Under the pieces are notes generated by a model. It made no database searches, was not told the origin of the DNA, and worked only from the letters and a program-made list of their open reading frames with translations. 64,000 nt of DNA from Paenibacillus plantarum (GTDB lineage: Bacteria; Bacillota; Bacilli; Paenibacillales; NBRC-103111). Location of the stretch: NCBI RefSeq assembly GCF_013141695.1, contig NZ_WHNY01000060.1:62001-126000 (forward strand), written 5' to 3'. How positions within the stretch are numbered: the first letter of the stretch is position 1; every line of letters begins with the position of its first letter. This document shows positions 18,831 through 26,971 of this stretch, piece by piece. The position numbers were made by a program, and so were the translations under genes.

Positions 18831-19268
18831 TTGGGTATTGAGTCCATCGTATTACGCAACGATTTACAAGAGCTAGAGCGTCTAGCAGCCTTTATCCAAG
18901 GCTTATCAGGGTCCTTCGGCATGGATGAGAAGTCTCTGTTTCAAATCAATTTGGTCTGCGATGAGCTCGTAACAAACATTATTCTATACGGCTACCCATC
19001 GGCTCAAAATGGGATGCATACGATTCGCCTTGATGTTGGGCAAACCCTCGATGGTTGGGAGCTTTGTCTGAGTGATCAGGGAATTCCTTTTAATCCACTG
19101 CTCGAGTCCAGCCCCCGCACCGACCAGAGCATCGAAGAGCGCGGGATCGGGGGGCTGGGTATCCACTTTGTCCGGCAAGTGATGGACGAACTTCGGTATG
19201 AGCGTTTGAATGAGGAGAATGTGCTGCTAATGAGAAAAAATCGGATCCAAGAGGAGGGTGTTTCATGA
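18831..19268 (+). CDS. RsbW/SpoIIAB-like serine kinase (anti-sigma-type ATPase)
   Basis: 145 residues from a TTG at 18831 (GGAGTG upstream). GHKL motifs are present: N-box CDELVTNIILYGY, G1 box SDQGIPFNPL and G2 box GIGGLGIHFV. Family members phosphorylate a STAS-domain antagonist and bind a sigma factor or other target. It lies 12 bp after the HEAT-fusion gene and overlaps the STAS gene by four bases, so the two products are probably made in a fixed ratio. No sigma factor gene sits beside it, unlike rsbVW-sigB, so the target may be something else. Confidence 0.92.
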   Translation: MGIESIVLRNDLQELERLAAFIQGLSGSFGMDEKSLFQINLVCDELVTNIILYGYPSAQNGMHTIRLDVGQTLDGWELCLSDQGIPFNPLLESSPRTDQSIEERGIGGLGIHFVRQVMDELRYERLNEENVLLMRKNRIQEEGVS

Positions 19269-19600
19269 CTATTACCGAGCAGGTGCAAGGTGACGTTGTG
19301 CTAGTGAGCTTACAGGGCAGATTGGATGGAAATACATCGGCAAGCTTGGAATCGACATTTGCTAAGCTGGTGGAGCAAGGCAATGGCAAGTTCGTATTTA
19401 ATCTACAAGGGCTTGATTATGTCAGCAGTGCAGGACTAAGAAGCTTGTTATCCGCTGCCAAAATGGTCAAAGTCATTCAGGGAAAGCTAGCGCTGGCCCG
19501 TATGAATGAGCAAGTGAAGGAAGTTTTTGATATGTCGGGCTTTAGCAGCATTTTCAAACTGTATGAGACGGAAGACGAAGCAGTTAATGCCATTAAATAA
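19265..19600 (+). CDS. STAS-domain anti-sigma factor antagonist (RsbV/SpoIIAA-like)
   Basis: 111 residues, a single STAS domain. The switch segment reads LDYVSSAGLRSLL. By alignment with DSSGL of SpoIIAA, Ser55 is the likely phospho-acceptor and the preceding Asp is Ser. It should be phosphorylated by the RsbW-like kinase whose gene it overlaps (ATGA-type) and dephosphorylated by the PP2C-type phosphatase encoded next. Together they form a complete partner switch. Confidence 0.93.
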   Translation: MTITEQVQGDVVLVSLQGRLDGNTSASLESTFAKLVEQGNGKFVFNLQGLDYVSSAGLRSLLSAAKMVKVIQGKLALARMNEQVKEVFDMSGFSSIFKLYETEDEAVNAIK

Positions 19601-19636
19601 AGGCTAATTACATGACATGCAAAGGAGCTGAGCTGG

Positions 19637-21049
19637 ATGGAGATAGTCGTAGGTGTGCTTGTTGTCCTGTGTCTTGTGGCTGTCATCCAGTTGCAGTTTG
19701 GGAATCGAAAGCGGCGAGTAGCAGAGCTGGAGCTTGAGCGGACGATGCAGCTTTTTGATGTAAGCCTGGAAGTGAACTCGACGATTCGCAAACAGGATTT
19801 GCTTGTCAAAATCATGGAAACCTCTTCCCGCATCATGAACGCGGAGGCTTCGTCCGTTATTTTGGTCGATGAGGAGAAGGGCGAACTGTTTTTCGATCTT
19901 GCACTTGGAGCCAAAGGTGATGAGGTGCGTGAAATCCGCCTCAAGATCGGCGAGGGCATCGCAGGCTGGGTCGCACAGACAGGAAAGTCTGTCAAGATTG
20001 ACGATGCTGCGCGAGATGAACGCTGGTCGTCCAAGGTCGCGAAACGCGTCGATTATCCAACCCGCAACATGCTCTGTGTTCCTCTCGTCAGCAAAGGGAA
20101 GATCATTGGCGTATTGCAGGTGTTGAACAAACGTGGTGATGCACCGTTCACGGATCGAGACTTGCAGTTGCTGGAATCGATCGCTTCGCCAACAGCAGCT
20201 TCGCTAGAAAATGCTATGCTGTACGATGCACTCGAGAAGTCGGTACATGCATTGAAAGTTACGACGGCAGCTAAGGAACGCATGGAAAGTGAACTGCGTA
20301 TCGCAACGGATATTCAGATGGGATTTCTTCCTCGGAAGAGCTTAAGTCTACAGAGTCGTTGCGAGGATGCTGAGGGGCTTACAAGTGCTCAAGCAGAAGC
20401 TCAGGCGACGATTCGACCAGCGCGTGAAGTCGGCGGTGACTTCTATGATTATTTTCGAATCGACGAGAATCGTTTGTTTTTCGTGCTGGGTGATGTGTCT
20501 GACAAAGGAATTCCAGCTGCTCTATTCATGGCGGTAACCATGACGCTGCTCAAAGGGAAAATGTCCGTGGAGTTGACGCCAGGTGAGTTGCTGACGGCTG
20601 TCAATCAAGAGCTGTACAAGGATGATTCGACCATGTTTGCGACAATTTTCTGCGGCGTATTGAACATTGCAACAGGTCAGCTTCTATATAGTGATGGCGG
20701 TCATTGTCCGCCTTACATTGTGAGAGCTAGCGGTGAAGTGGAGCTTTTGAAAGGGAAAAAAGGACTCCCTCTTGGTGTTATGGACGACATGTTGTATATG
20801 GATAATGAGGTCATGTTAGATCTAGGAGATCGCATAATCGTGTATACGGACGGTATTACGGAGGCTGAAGACCAACTTCAGAACCAATATGGTTTTGTCC
20901 GCCTGAAGGAAGTATTGGTAAGGGAGCAGGCAAGTAAGCCTGAACAATTACTTAGTCAAATAGTGCAGGATGTGGATCTGTTCGCAGATGGCGCCGTGCA
21001 ATCCGATGATATTGCTGTGCTCATTATAGATCGCAATTCGCTCAAATAG
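19637..21049 (+). CDS. Membrane-anchored GAF-PP2C phosphatase (RsbU/SpoIIE-like)
   Basis: 470 residues. One N-terminal TM helix (about 3-21) is followed by a short coiled segment, a GAF domain (about 45-195), a linker helix and a PPM/PP2C SpoIIE-type phosphatase (about 245-468). Metal-binding motifs are intact: REVGGDFYDYF, LGDVSDKGIPAALF, SDGGHCPP, YTDGITEAED and SDDIAVLII. It should dephosphorylate the STAS protein when the GAF domain senses its signal. The start has AAAGGAGCTGAG upstream. It closes the partner-switching trio and precedes the DUF4157 gene by 129 bp. Confidence 0.93.
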   Translation: MEIVVGVLVVLCLVAVIQLQFGNRKRRVAELELERTMQLFDVSLEVNSTIRKQDLLVKIMETSSRIMNAEASSVILVDEEKGELFFDLALGAKGDEVREIRLKIGEGIAGWVAQTGKSVKIDDAARDERWSSKVAKRVDYPTRNMLCVPLVSKGKIIGVLQVLNKRGDAPFTDRDLQLLESIASPTAASLENAMLYDALEKSVHALKVTTAAKERMESELRIATDIQMGFLPRKSLSLQSRCEDAEGLTSAQAEAQATIRPAREVGGDFYDYFRIDENRLFFVLGDVSDKGIPAALFMAVTMTLLKGKMSVELTPGELLTAVNQELYKDDSTMFATIFCGVLNIATGQLLYSDGGHCPPYIVRASGEVELLKGKKGLPLGVMDDMLYMDNEVMLDLGDRIIVYTDGITEAEDQLQNQYGFVRLKEVLVREQASKPEQLLSQIVQDVDLFADGAVQSDDIAVLIIDRNSLK

Positions 21050-21178
21050 TAAACTCCGCTTCATAGCGTTGTGATATAGTTAATTGACAGACATTTTGCA
21101 CAGATGAACGGACATATAGAAGTGCAAATCAGGATTGAACGAATGCTTCCATCAAAAGCTCGCTAGGAGGGTTATGCC

Positions 21179-22141
21179 ATGCAAAAATCCCATATTAACC
21201 GGCAACCAGATTCTTCTTTGCATACGAATCAGAAAAGTAATAAAACAAACACTTCTGCCTCATCTGATCTGATGAACATTCAACGTGCTATCGGCAATCG
21301 CGCTGTGGGCAATATGTTGAATATTCAGACCAAAATGACGGTTGGTCCAGCTGGTGATGCATACGAGCAAGAAGCGGATCAAATGGGGAAACAAGCGGCG
21401 GACCATATTGCTGCTTCGGAGAGCAGCGGCACTTCAAAACCAGATGTTCAGCGCTCAGAAGGCGGGGAGTCAGAAGATGAGGAACTGCAGATGAAGCCAT
21501 CATCAGAGTCGATTCAACGCTCAGAAGGCGGGGAGTCAGAAGATGAGGAGTTGCAGATGAAGCCATCATCAGAGTCGATCCAGCGTTCAGAGGGTGGGGA
21601 GTCGGAAGATGAGGAGCTGCAAATGAAGCCATCATCAGAGTCGATTCAACGCTCAGAAGGCGGGGAATCTGAGGATGAGGAGCTGCAAATGAAGCCATCA
21701 TCAGAGTCGATTCAGCGCTCAGAGGGTGGGGAGTCGGAGGATGAGGAACTGCAGATGAAGCCATCATCAGAGTCGATCCAGCGTTCAGAGGGTGGGGAGT
21801 CAGAGGATGAGGAACTGCAGATGAAGTCATCGTCCGAAGGCGGTTTTGAAGCTGGTGAAGGGATTGAATCGCAGATTAAGGCGAAACAAGGCAGCGGCAG
21901 CAAAATGGATTCAAGCATTCAAGCGAAGATGGAGTCAGCGTTCAAAACTGATTTCAGCAACGTAAATATACATAATGATTCAGAGTCATCGAAGATTAAT
22001 CGATCTTTAGGCGCAGAAGCTTTTGCTACGGGAAATGATGTGTTCTTCAGGGAAGGCCGATACAATCCAGATTCACGCGAGGGGCAAGAACTGCTTGGTC
22101 ATGAATTAACGCATGTTGTTCAACAACGAGGCGGTAAGTAA
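21179..22141 (+). CDS. DUF4157 (eCIS core domain) protein with 22-residue repeats
   Basis: 320 residues. The motif IQRAIGNRAVGNML (34-47) and the segment TKMTVGPAGDAYEQEADQM are typical of eCIS-associated cargo. Six near-identical 22-residue repeats (90-221, core SEGGESEDEELQMKPSSES) are inserted. The C-terminal half then completes the domain and ends in the zincin-like motif HELTH (His308, Glu309, His312). Family members are often metallopeptidase-like proteins loaded on or processed by contractile injection systems. There is no signal peptide, as expected for injected cargo. The RBS is TAGGAGGG. Followed after 43 bp by a gene with the same N-terminal motif. Confidence 0.92.
   Translation: MQKSHINRQPDSSLHTNQKSNKTNTSASSDLMNIQRAIGNRAVGNMLNIQTKMTVGPAGDAYEQEADQMGKQAADHIAASESSGTSKPDVQRSEGGESEDEELQMKPSSESIQRSEGGESEDEELQMKPSSESIQRSEGGESEDEELQMKPSSESIQRSEGGESEDEELQMKPSSESIQRSEGGESEDEELQMKPSSESIQRSEGGESEDEELQMKSSSEGGFEAGEGIESQIKAKQGSGSKMDSSIQAKMESAFKTDFSNVNIHNDSESSKINRSLGAEAFATGNDVFFREGRYNPDSREGQELLGHELTHVVQQRGGK
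21446..21841 (+). repeat. Six tandem 66-bp coding repeats
   Basis: In-frame units start at 21446, 21512, 21578, 21644, 21710 and 21776. Each encodes (V/I)QRSEGGESEDEELQMK plus PSSES. The last unit diverges (KSSSEG). Substitutions between units are mostly synonymous. The encoded linker is strongly acidic. Confidence 0.97.
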
Positions 22142-22184
22142 AGCAAAATAATAAGAATTTATAACATGAAGGAGCTAGGTAGAG

Positions 22185-24218
22185 ATGCCCCAAGGAAAAC
22201 AAGGCCTAACCAAACCAGTGAGCCCCTCGCATCAGCAACAGCAGCCATCGCTATCGGGCCAGACAAGTACGAGTGCCGCGCAATTGTCACCTATGGGGAC
22301 AAACATCTTTATGCAGATGCAGCGTACGGTTGGTAACCGTGCTACACAAGCTTACGCGAATCAGGTCATTCAGCGTAATCCCAATCAAACACAAACACCA
22401 TTGCCCACCGTGCTACCGCCAGTAGCCTTCCACCGCCGCAGGGCAGGGACTGGCACACCACCATTGCCTACAGTACAAACGCCAGCGCCAACACAAACGG
22501 GAACTGTTCAGACACCAGCTCCAACACAAACGGGGACTGTTCAGACACCAGCTCCAACACAAACGGGAACTGTTCAGACACCAGCTCCAACACAAACGGG
22601 AACTGTTCAGACACCAGCTCCAACACAAACGGGAACTGTTCAAACACCAGCGCCAACACAAACGGGAACTGTTCAGACACCAGCTCCAACACAAACGGGA
22701 ACTGTTCAAACACCAGCGCCGACACAAACGGGAACTGTTCAAACACCAGCGCCAACTGTGCTTGTGCCTACAGTACCATCTGCCTCTACCATGCATCCTA
22801 CTGGCGACGATACCAAGGATAATGCAGACATGACAGCTGGGGTTGGCGGAACGTTCTCCGACAGCTTCGGGAAACGTTCCGATGATTTGAAAGAATCTTA
22901 TGATAAGACGAAGGATGCTGGGACTGCGCAGCAGTCAGCTACGATGGGCGCAGTAGCATCTACGGCAGATCTTGTAAGCGGGCCTTTCCAGATCATGAGT
23001 GCCATTAGAGAAACGCTCTCTGTTTCTGGTGATGCGAACCGAACGGGTCATAACAAACGTTGGCAGTATGCAGGCACAGGATCGTCTATGATCGAATCAG
23101 GCGGTAAAATGGTCAGTGGCTCGGCTGGTTTAGTCGATAAAGCAGCCAAATCAACAGGGAAAGAAAATGGGGTCGGTGGTTCTTCCTCCGTCAGTGATTA
23201 TGCGGGTACCGTAGCCGAAGCGATCTCCGCAGTTAAAAATACGATTATGGCCGTTAAAGGCATTTATGATATGTACAGTAAGGCCTCCGAAAATGGCGGG
23301 CTCGATAAAGGTGAGAAAGCAAGAGGGACGCTCGAGATCATTAGTAATGCGATCCAAGCTGCACAATCGGGTATCAAAGTGGCGAAAGGCATCATGGAGA
23401 TCATGGAGACAAGCACAGCTAGCTTGACTGCTGTTATACCAGGCGTCAGCATTGCCGTAAGCGGTGTGAAAATTGCCATCAAAACGGTTGATGTGATCAA
23501 AGCTGGTATAAATCGCAGCTCGATGACGACGATGAAACGTGATTTCAAAGGTAAAGCAGAGTATGCCGATATTCTCAAAGAAAAACGTTGGTACACGCGC
23601 AATGCCGGTGTCGACAAAGCGAAGCTAGCTACGAAAAAGGCGCAGTTGAACGCTGATATTGCGTCCGGTGATCCAGCGAAAGTAGCAGCAGCCAATCAGC
23701 AACTCGATGAAATCGCTCAATATGAATTAGCGAAAGAAATGAAAAATATTAACGTGAAGCGAACAGACCGAGGCGCTATTCAAATCGGGCTTGAGCTTAC
23801 GAAGATCGCTGCTGATATCGCGACGCTTACTGGGGTAGGGGCTCAAGTCGGTACGCCGCTGAAAATCGTTGCGACAGGTATTGGCGCAGCTATGCCAATT
23901 GCCAGAACATTGAAGCAAGCTGGGCGTGATCGCGCATCGAAAGCAGGCGCATGGGGAATTACTAAGGCAGTCTTTAACGCGGATAAATCAACCGAGAAGA
24001 AGCTGGAAAAACGTGCGCATGACACAGATCTTATCTTTGATATGTTTGCGAAGCTCCCTGTCTACGATGAAGCGGACCAAGCATGCGTAGCGCGATACAG
24101 ACAAGTAGAGAGCTTTGTAGAGGCAGCTGGCGTTAGCATTCAAGCTCTGTATAAGTTCGAGAGCGATCCAGCTAAGCTGAAGGGCGCCATTGTTGAAGCA
24201 ATGGGCAAGAGAGAATAG
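22185..24218 (+). CDS. Putative eCIS-type cargo protein with Pro/Thr repeats and hydrophobic helical C-terminus
   Basis: 677 residues, no signal peptide. Residues 43-57 (MQMQRTVGNRATQAY) mirror the N-terminal motif of the DUF4157 protein. Residues 96-190 hold nine 11-residue repeats (TVQTPAPTQTG). Residues about 225-677 are helix-rich with long Ala/Gly/Ile/Val segments such as SLTAVIPGVSIAVSGVKIAI and IGLELTKIAADIATLTGVG, which could insert into membranes. I recognise no enzyme motif. Position between a DUF4157 gene and a YbjN-like gene suggests a secreted effector, possibly membrane-active; this is an inference. The RBS is AAGGAGCT. Confidence 0.8.
   Translation: MPQGKQGLTKPVSPSHQQQQPSLSGQTSTSAAQLSPMGTNIFMQMQRTVGNRATQAYANQVIQRNPNQTQTPLPTVLPPVAFHRRRAGTGTPPLPTVQTPAPTQTGTVQTPAPTQTGTVQTPAPTQTGTVQTPAPTQTGTVQTPAPTQTGTVQTPAPTQTGTVQTPAPTQTGTVQTPAPTQTGTVQTPAPTVLVPTVPSASTMHPTGDDTKDNADMTAGVGGTFSDSFGKRSDDLKESYDKTKDAGTAQQSATMGAVASTADLVSGPFQIMSAIRETLSVSGDANRTGHNKRWQYAGTGSSMIESGGKMVSGSAGLVDKAAKSTGKENGVGGSSSVSDYAGTVAEAISAVKNTIMAVKGIYDMYSKASENGGLDKGEKARGTLEIISNAIQAAQSGIKVAKGIMEIMETSTASLTAVIPGVSIAVSGVKIAIKTVDVIKAGINRSSMTTMKRDFKGKAEYADILKEKRWYTRNAGVDKAKLATKKAQLNADIASGDPAKVAAANQQLDEIAQYELAKEMKNINVKRTDRGAIQIGLELTKIAADIATLTGVGAQVGTPLKIVATGIGAAMPIARTLKQAGRDRASKAGAWGITKAVFNADKSTEKKLEKRAHDTDLIFDMFAKLPVYDEADQACVARYRQVESFVEAAGVSIQALYKFESDPAKLKGAIVEAMGKRE
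22470..22754 (+). repeat. Tandem 33-bp coding repeats
   Basis: Eight full units of 33 bp and one partial unit encode TVQTPAPTQTG. Neighbouring units are nearly identical at DNA level, with CAG/CAA and CCA/GCG/GCT variation, which points to recent slippage or recombination. Confidence 0.96.
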
Positions 24219-24232
24219 GAGATTGAACCGAT

Positions 24233-24754
24233 ATGTTGACTGAGCTTGTACATGCGCGTCATTTGGCGCAATTAGGGCAATTGAAAGAGATTTTGGATGA
24301 AGCAGAGCTCGCCACGAATTTATTAGAGAAATCCGAATCGATTCCACTGCATGTACTAATGGCAGGGTTTCAAGAGGATAGCCAAGGAAGGGATCGTTTC
24401 CTTCACTTTAGCTTTTTACCGTTAAATGATGAGGATATTGTCGCAATTCAACTTCTACAGATCTACAGTACACTGCCGTTTCATCTGCAAGCAGATGCAC
24501 GTGAAGGTGTAGCCGCGCTCTTGCTCGAAATTAATACACGGTTGCCAATTGGTCACTTTGGCGTGAATGAGGAAGGCGAGATCCACTATCGTTATGTGTA
24601 TAGCCTATCGGCTTCACGCACGTTCGAAAGTGATGAAGTGTTAGAGATTCTTACCTTGTTCGTATACATGTGTGATATGTTTGCAAACCACATTGAGCAG
24701 GTTGCCAGCGGTGAAGCGAAGGCAGAGCAGGTCATTCAAGCGTTACGATCATAA
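24233..24754 (+). CDS. YbjN-like protein, possible cargo chaperone
   Basis: 173 residues. The layout matches the YbjN/T3SS-chaperone-like fold: an early strand pair (LHVLMAGF...FLHFSFLPL), a central helix (AREGVAALLLEINTRLPIG), a strand HFGVNEEGEIHYRYVYSL and a C-terminal helix. Such proteins act as small dimeric chaperones or regulators. It starts 14 bp after the putative effector gene and is the last gene before a strong terminator. A chaperone role for that effector or the DUF4157 protein is inferred from this position only. Confidence 0.7.
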   Translation: MLTELVHARHLAQLGQLKEILDEAELATNLLEKSESIPLHVLMAGFQEDSQGRDRFLHFSFLPLNDEDIVAIQLLQIYSTLPFHLQADAREGVAALLLEINTRLPIGHFGVNEEGEIHYRYVYSLSASRTFESDEVLEILTLFVYMCDMFANHIEQVASGEAKAEQVIQALRS

Positions 24755-24814
24755 GGAAATGTGATAAAGCCTCCAAACCCACTCGTTGTGGTGTTGGAGG
24801 CTTTATCATTTCCT
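24754..24814. terminator. Bidirectional terminator closing the island operon
   Basis: GATAAAGCCTCCAA (24763-24776) pairs with TTGGAGGCTTTATC (24794-24807). The stem extends outward through AGGAAATG/CATTTCCT around one unpaired T. It separates convergent genes. Confidence 0.88.
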
Positions 24815-24828
24815 CGGAAATATTCGAC

Positions 24829-25563
24829 TTATTTCACCTTGTTTTGCAAGAGTTCAATGAACTGTTTACCTGCATCTCCCATTTGACCGCCTGCAGGACG
24901 ATTGCCGCCACCGAAGCCACCATTTTGGCCTCCGCCACCAGCATTGCCGCGCTCGCCTGCGCCATTCGGTTTTTGTCCTCCGGCTTGCTGGCCACTACCA
25001 GCCCCATCCGTGGCGTTTGCTTTAGGCGTAGCTGAAGCATCTGGCGTTTGAGCTTTGCCGGCATCGCCGCCGGAGCCACCATTTCGATTGCCTTGTCCCT
25101 GGCCGTTTTGCCCAGCATTACCTTGTCCGTTCGGCCCTCCGTTGCCACCGTTACCACGGTTACTCATACGTGTTTCTGCATCCGTTAGGAAGGTCTTCTG
25201 AGCATCTGTCAAATTGGCCAGCAGCTTGGTTTTATTGTCGTCGCTGAGCTCGGTCTTCGTGACGATATCCTGAGCGACTGGCAGCATGGCTTGCGCTTGC
25301 TCCTTCGTGATGGTCAATCCATCGGATTTATCCATCATGTTCAGCATTTGAAACGTGCTAAAAAGCTGTCTCTGTGCTGGATCCATCGCAGGGCGATTTT
25401 GTTGGTTATTCTGTTGGCCATTCCCATTCCCTGCGGCCTTCTCCGTTTGCTGCCCAGGCTGAGTGGTGCTGGCTGCAGCGGTTGGTGTGTCAGATTGATT
25501 CCCGCATCCAGCTAGAAGAATGGGGATCAGGATGCATATGCCTGCTAATTTTTTAATACTCAT
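24829..25563 (-). CDS. Gly/Asn/Gln-rich lipoprotein
   Basis: 244 residues from the ATG at 25563. A GTG five codons upstream abuts the AGGAG with no spacing and is less likely. A lipoprotein signal with lipobox LLAGC (Cys20) precedes a low-complexity Gln/Asn segment. A helical domain (about 60-135, with QRQLFSTFQMLNMMDKSDGL and LSDDNKTKLLANLTDAQKTF) follows, then a long Gly/Asn/Gln-rich tail. It should be lipid-anchored outside the cytoplasmic membrane. No enzymatic motif is seen and I do not recognise a named family. Confidence 0.8.
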   Translation of the reverse strand: MSIKKLAGICILIPILLAGCGNQSDTPTAAASTTQPGQQTEKAAGNGNGQQNNQQNRPAMDPAQRQLFSTFQMLNMMDKSDGLTITKEQAQAMLPVAQDIVTKTELSDDNKTKLLANLTDAQKTFLTDAETRMSNRGNGGNGGPNGQGNAGQNGQGQGNRNGGSGGDAGKAQTPDASATPKANATDGAGSGQQAGGQKPNGAGERGNAGGGGQNGGFGGGNRPAGGQMGDAGKQFIELLQNKVK

Positions 25564-25744
25564 ACGTGTATGTATCACTCCTATTAGTTTTGTCTACGTT
25601 GTCATTGTACGATAGCAATATGAAAGAATAGCGAATAAATGCTGAAAGCCAGCTTAAAATTAGTGATTAAAATGCCCTAAAGGGGCAGCGAATACTGTTT
25701 GGCGAATGGTCAAAGACCTCTCTAGGGCGGCAGATTGAATGTCT

Positions 25745-25965
25745 AAAGCCTCATGGGAAGAGCTAACTGTAAAACATACAGTTAAATTTCACCATTCTAA
25801 CCAGTAGGAAGGATTAGATGGAAAACCTGTAGTTAATTCCTTTGTATTCGGCCATTTATGTAAATGTAGCTTGAATTAGCTTCATAAAATCCAGTTATTC
25901 TCCAATATGCGCTTAAAATCGCAAAATTACATGGAGTTTTTCCATCTAACTCCACAGGACGCTCC
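25745..25965. repeat. Dispersed intergenic repeat, family A, copy 2
   Basis: Contains ACAGTTAAATTTCACC near 25780 and TAGATGGAAAACCTGTAGTT near 25815. It also carries the reversed form TTTTTCCATCTAACT near 25936. It fills most of the 400-bp gene-free gap 25579-25977. The rest of the gap shows no clear signal. Confidence 0.55.
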
Positions 25966-25977
25966 CACACCATGTAG

Positions 25978-26844
25978 CTACTCACTACTGAAGTATGCAG
26001 GTCGTGTTAAGTGCGCAGGCAGCTTCGTATGCTTATCGCCTTTGGCGGCGTTCACTTGAAATTGGGTAAGAAACAGACTGTCGCTCAAATCGGCCCCGCG
26101 AAGGTCGGTGTCCCGGAGATCAGCACCGATGAGATCTGCTTTGCGCAGGTCGGCACCTCGCAGATCAGCTGCTATCAAATAGGCGCCTCGTAGATTGCTG
26201 GCCCGGAGATCAGCACCTTTCAAATTCGCACCGATCAGATCGGCACCTCTGCCATAAGCTTTTCGACGTCCTTTGGGGAGTTCTTGGCGTGCCGCTTCGC
26301 GCACGTGTTCGCTCGTTTGAAGGAGCAACACATTCACGGCAGCTCGATGTGCAGCAACGTCCAGCGTGGTCAGGCTATCGGGATTGAGGTTCGTCAGTCG
26401 TTCCGTTTCAGCGAGCAAGGCGCTCAGTTCCCCATGAATCTCATCAGTCGATGACAAGGTTAAGGCATCCGTCAAATACCAGAGCAGCTCATGAAGCTGG
26501 CGCATGAGAGGGAATACCTCAAACATTTGCTTCGCAGTGTCTGGTTCTTTTCGCCAGTCTTGACCGCCGAAAGTGATCTGCGAAACCTTCTGTCCCGCAC
26601 CGAAGCAGTCGTATACGGTACATCCTCGAAAGCCAATCTGACGGAGCTGGGTATGAACACCACAACGAAAGTCGGTTTGCAGGTTCGTACAGGGCTGTCC
26701 AGCATCCTTATCGTTAGCGAAATCAGTTGAAGCTGCGTAGGGCAGCGCCACACAACATAAACCAAAGCAGTTCTCGCAGTCTCCTTGCATATGTAGGCGT
26801 TTACCGGCCGTTGTTATTTCTGAAAAGTTTTCATTCTCTAGCAT
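25978..26844 (-). CDS. Pentapeptide-repeat protein with N-terminal cysteine cluster
   Basis: 288 residues. The N-terminal 80 residues contain about eight Cys: CENCFGLCC near 18-26, then single Cys residues, CGVH, and GCTVYDC. This looks like a metal- or Fe-S-binding module. Residues about 85-185 are helical. Residues about 198-262 are pentapeptide repeats (ADLIGANLKGADLRASNLRG and onward), which fold as a right-handed beta helix. The family includes DNA-mimicking gyrase protectors but most members are of unknown role. The start has AAGGAGATCCTCAC upstream. The gene appears to stand alone. Confidence 0.85.
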   Translation of the reverse strand: MLENENFSEITTAGKRLHMQGDCENCFGLCCVALPYAASTDFANDKDAGQPCTNLQTDFRCGVHTQLRQIGFRGCTVYDCFGAGQKVSQITFGGQDWRKEPDTAKQMFEVFPLMRQLHELLWYLTDALTLSSTDEIHGELSALLAETERLTNLNPDSLTTLDVAAHRAAVNVLLLQTSEHVREAARQELPKGRRKAYGRGADLIGANLKGADLRASNLRGAYLIAADLRGADLRKADLIGADLRDTDLRGADLSDSLFLTQFQVNAAKGDKHTKLPAHLTRPAYFSSE

Positions 26845-26971
26845 CAGTGAGGATCTCCTTGTTTCGTTATCATTTTTACATTATACAATGCGACAGCCAT
26901 ATGCAAAAGCAGGGACTTATGCTATAACTGGTGAAAAAGCTATTTCACGAACAAGGTGAGAGGTGACATTC

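Noticed and set aside
21446..22754. Short tandem repeats considered as CRISPR or noncoding
   Set aside because: Both arrays are in frame inside long ORFs, have no unique spacers and vary mostly at synonymous sites.
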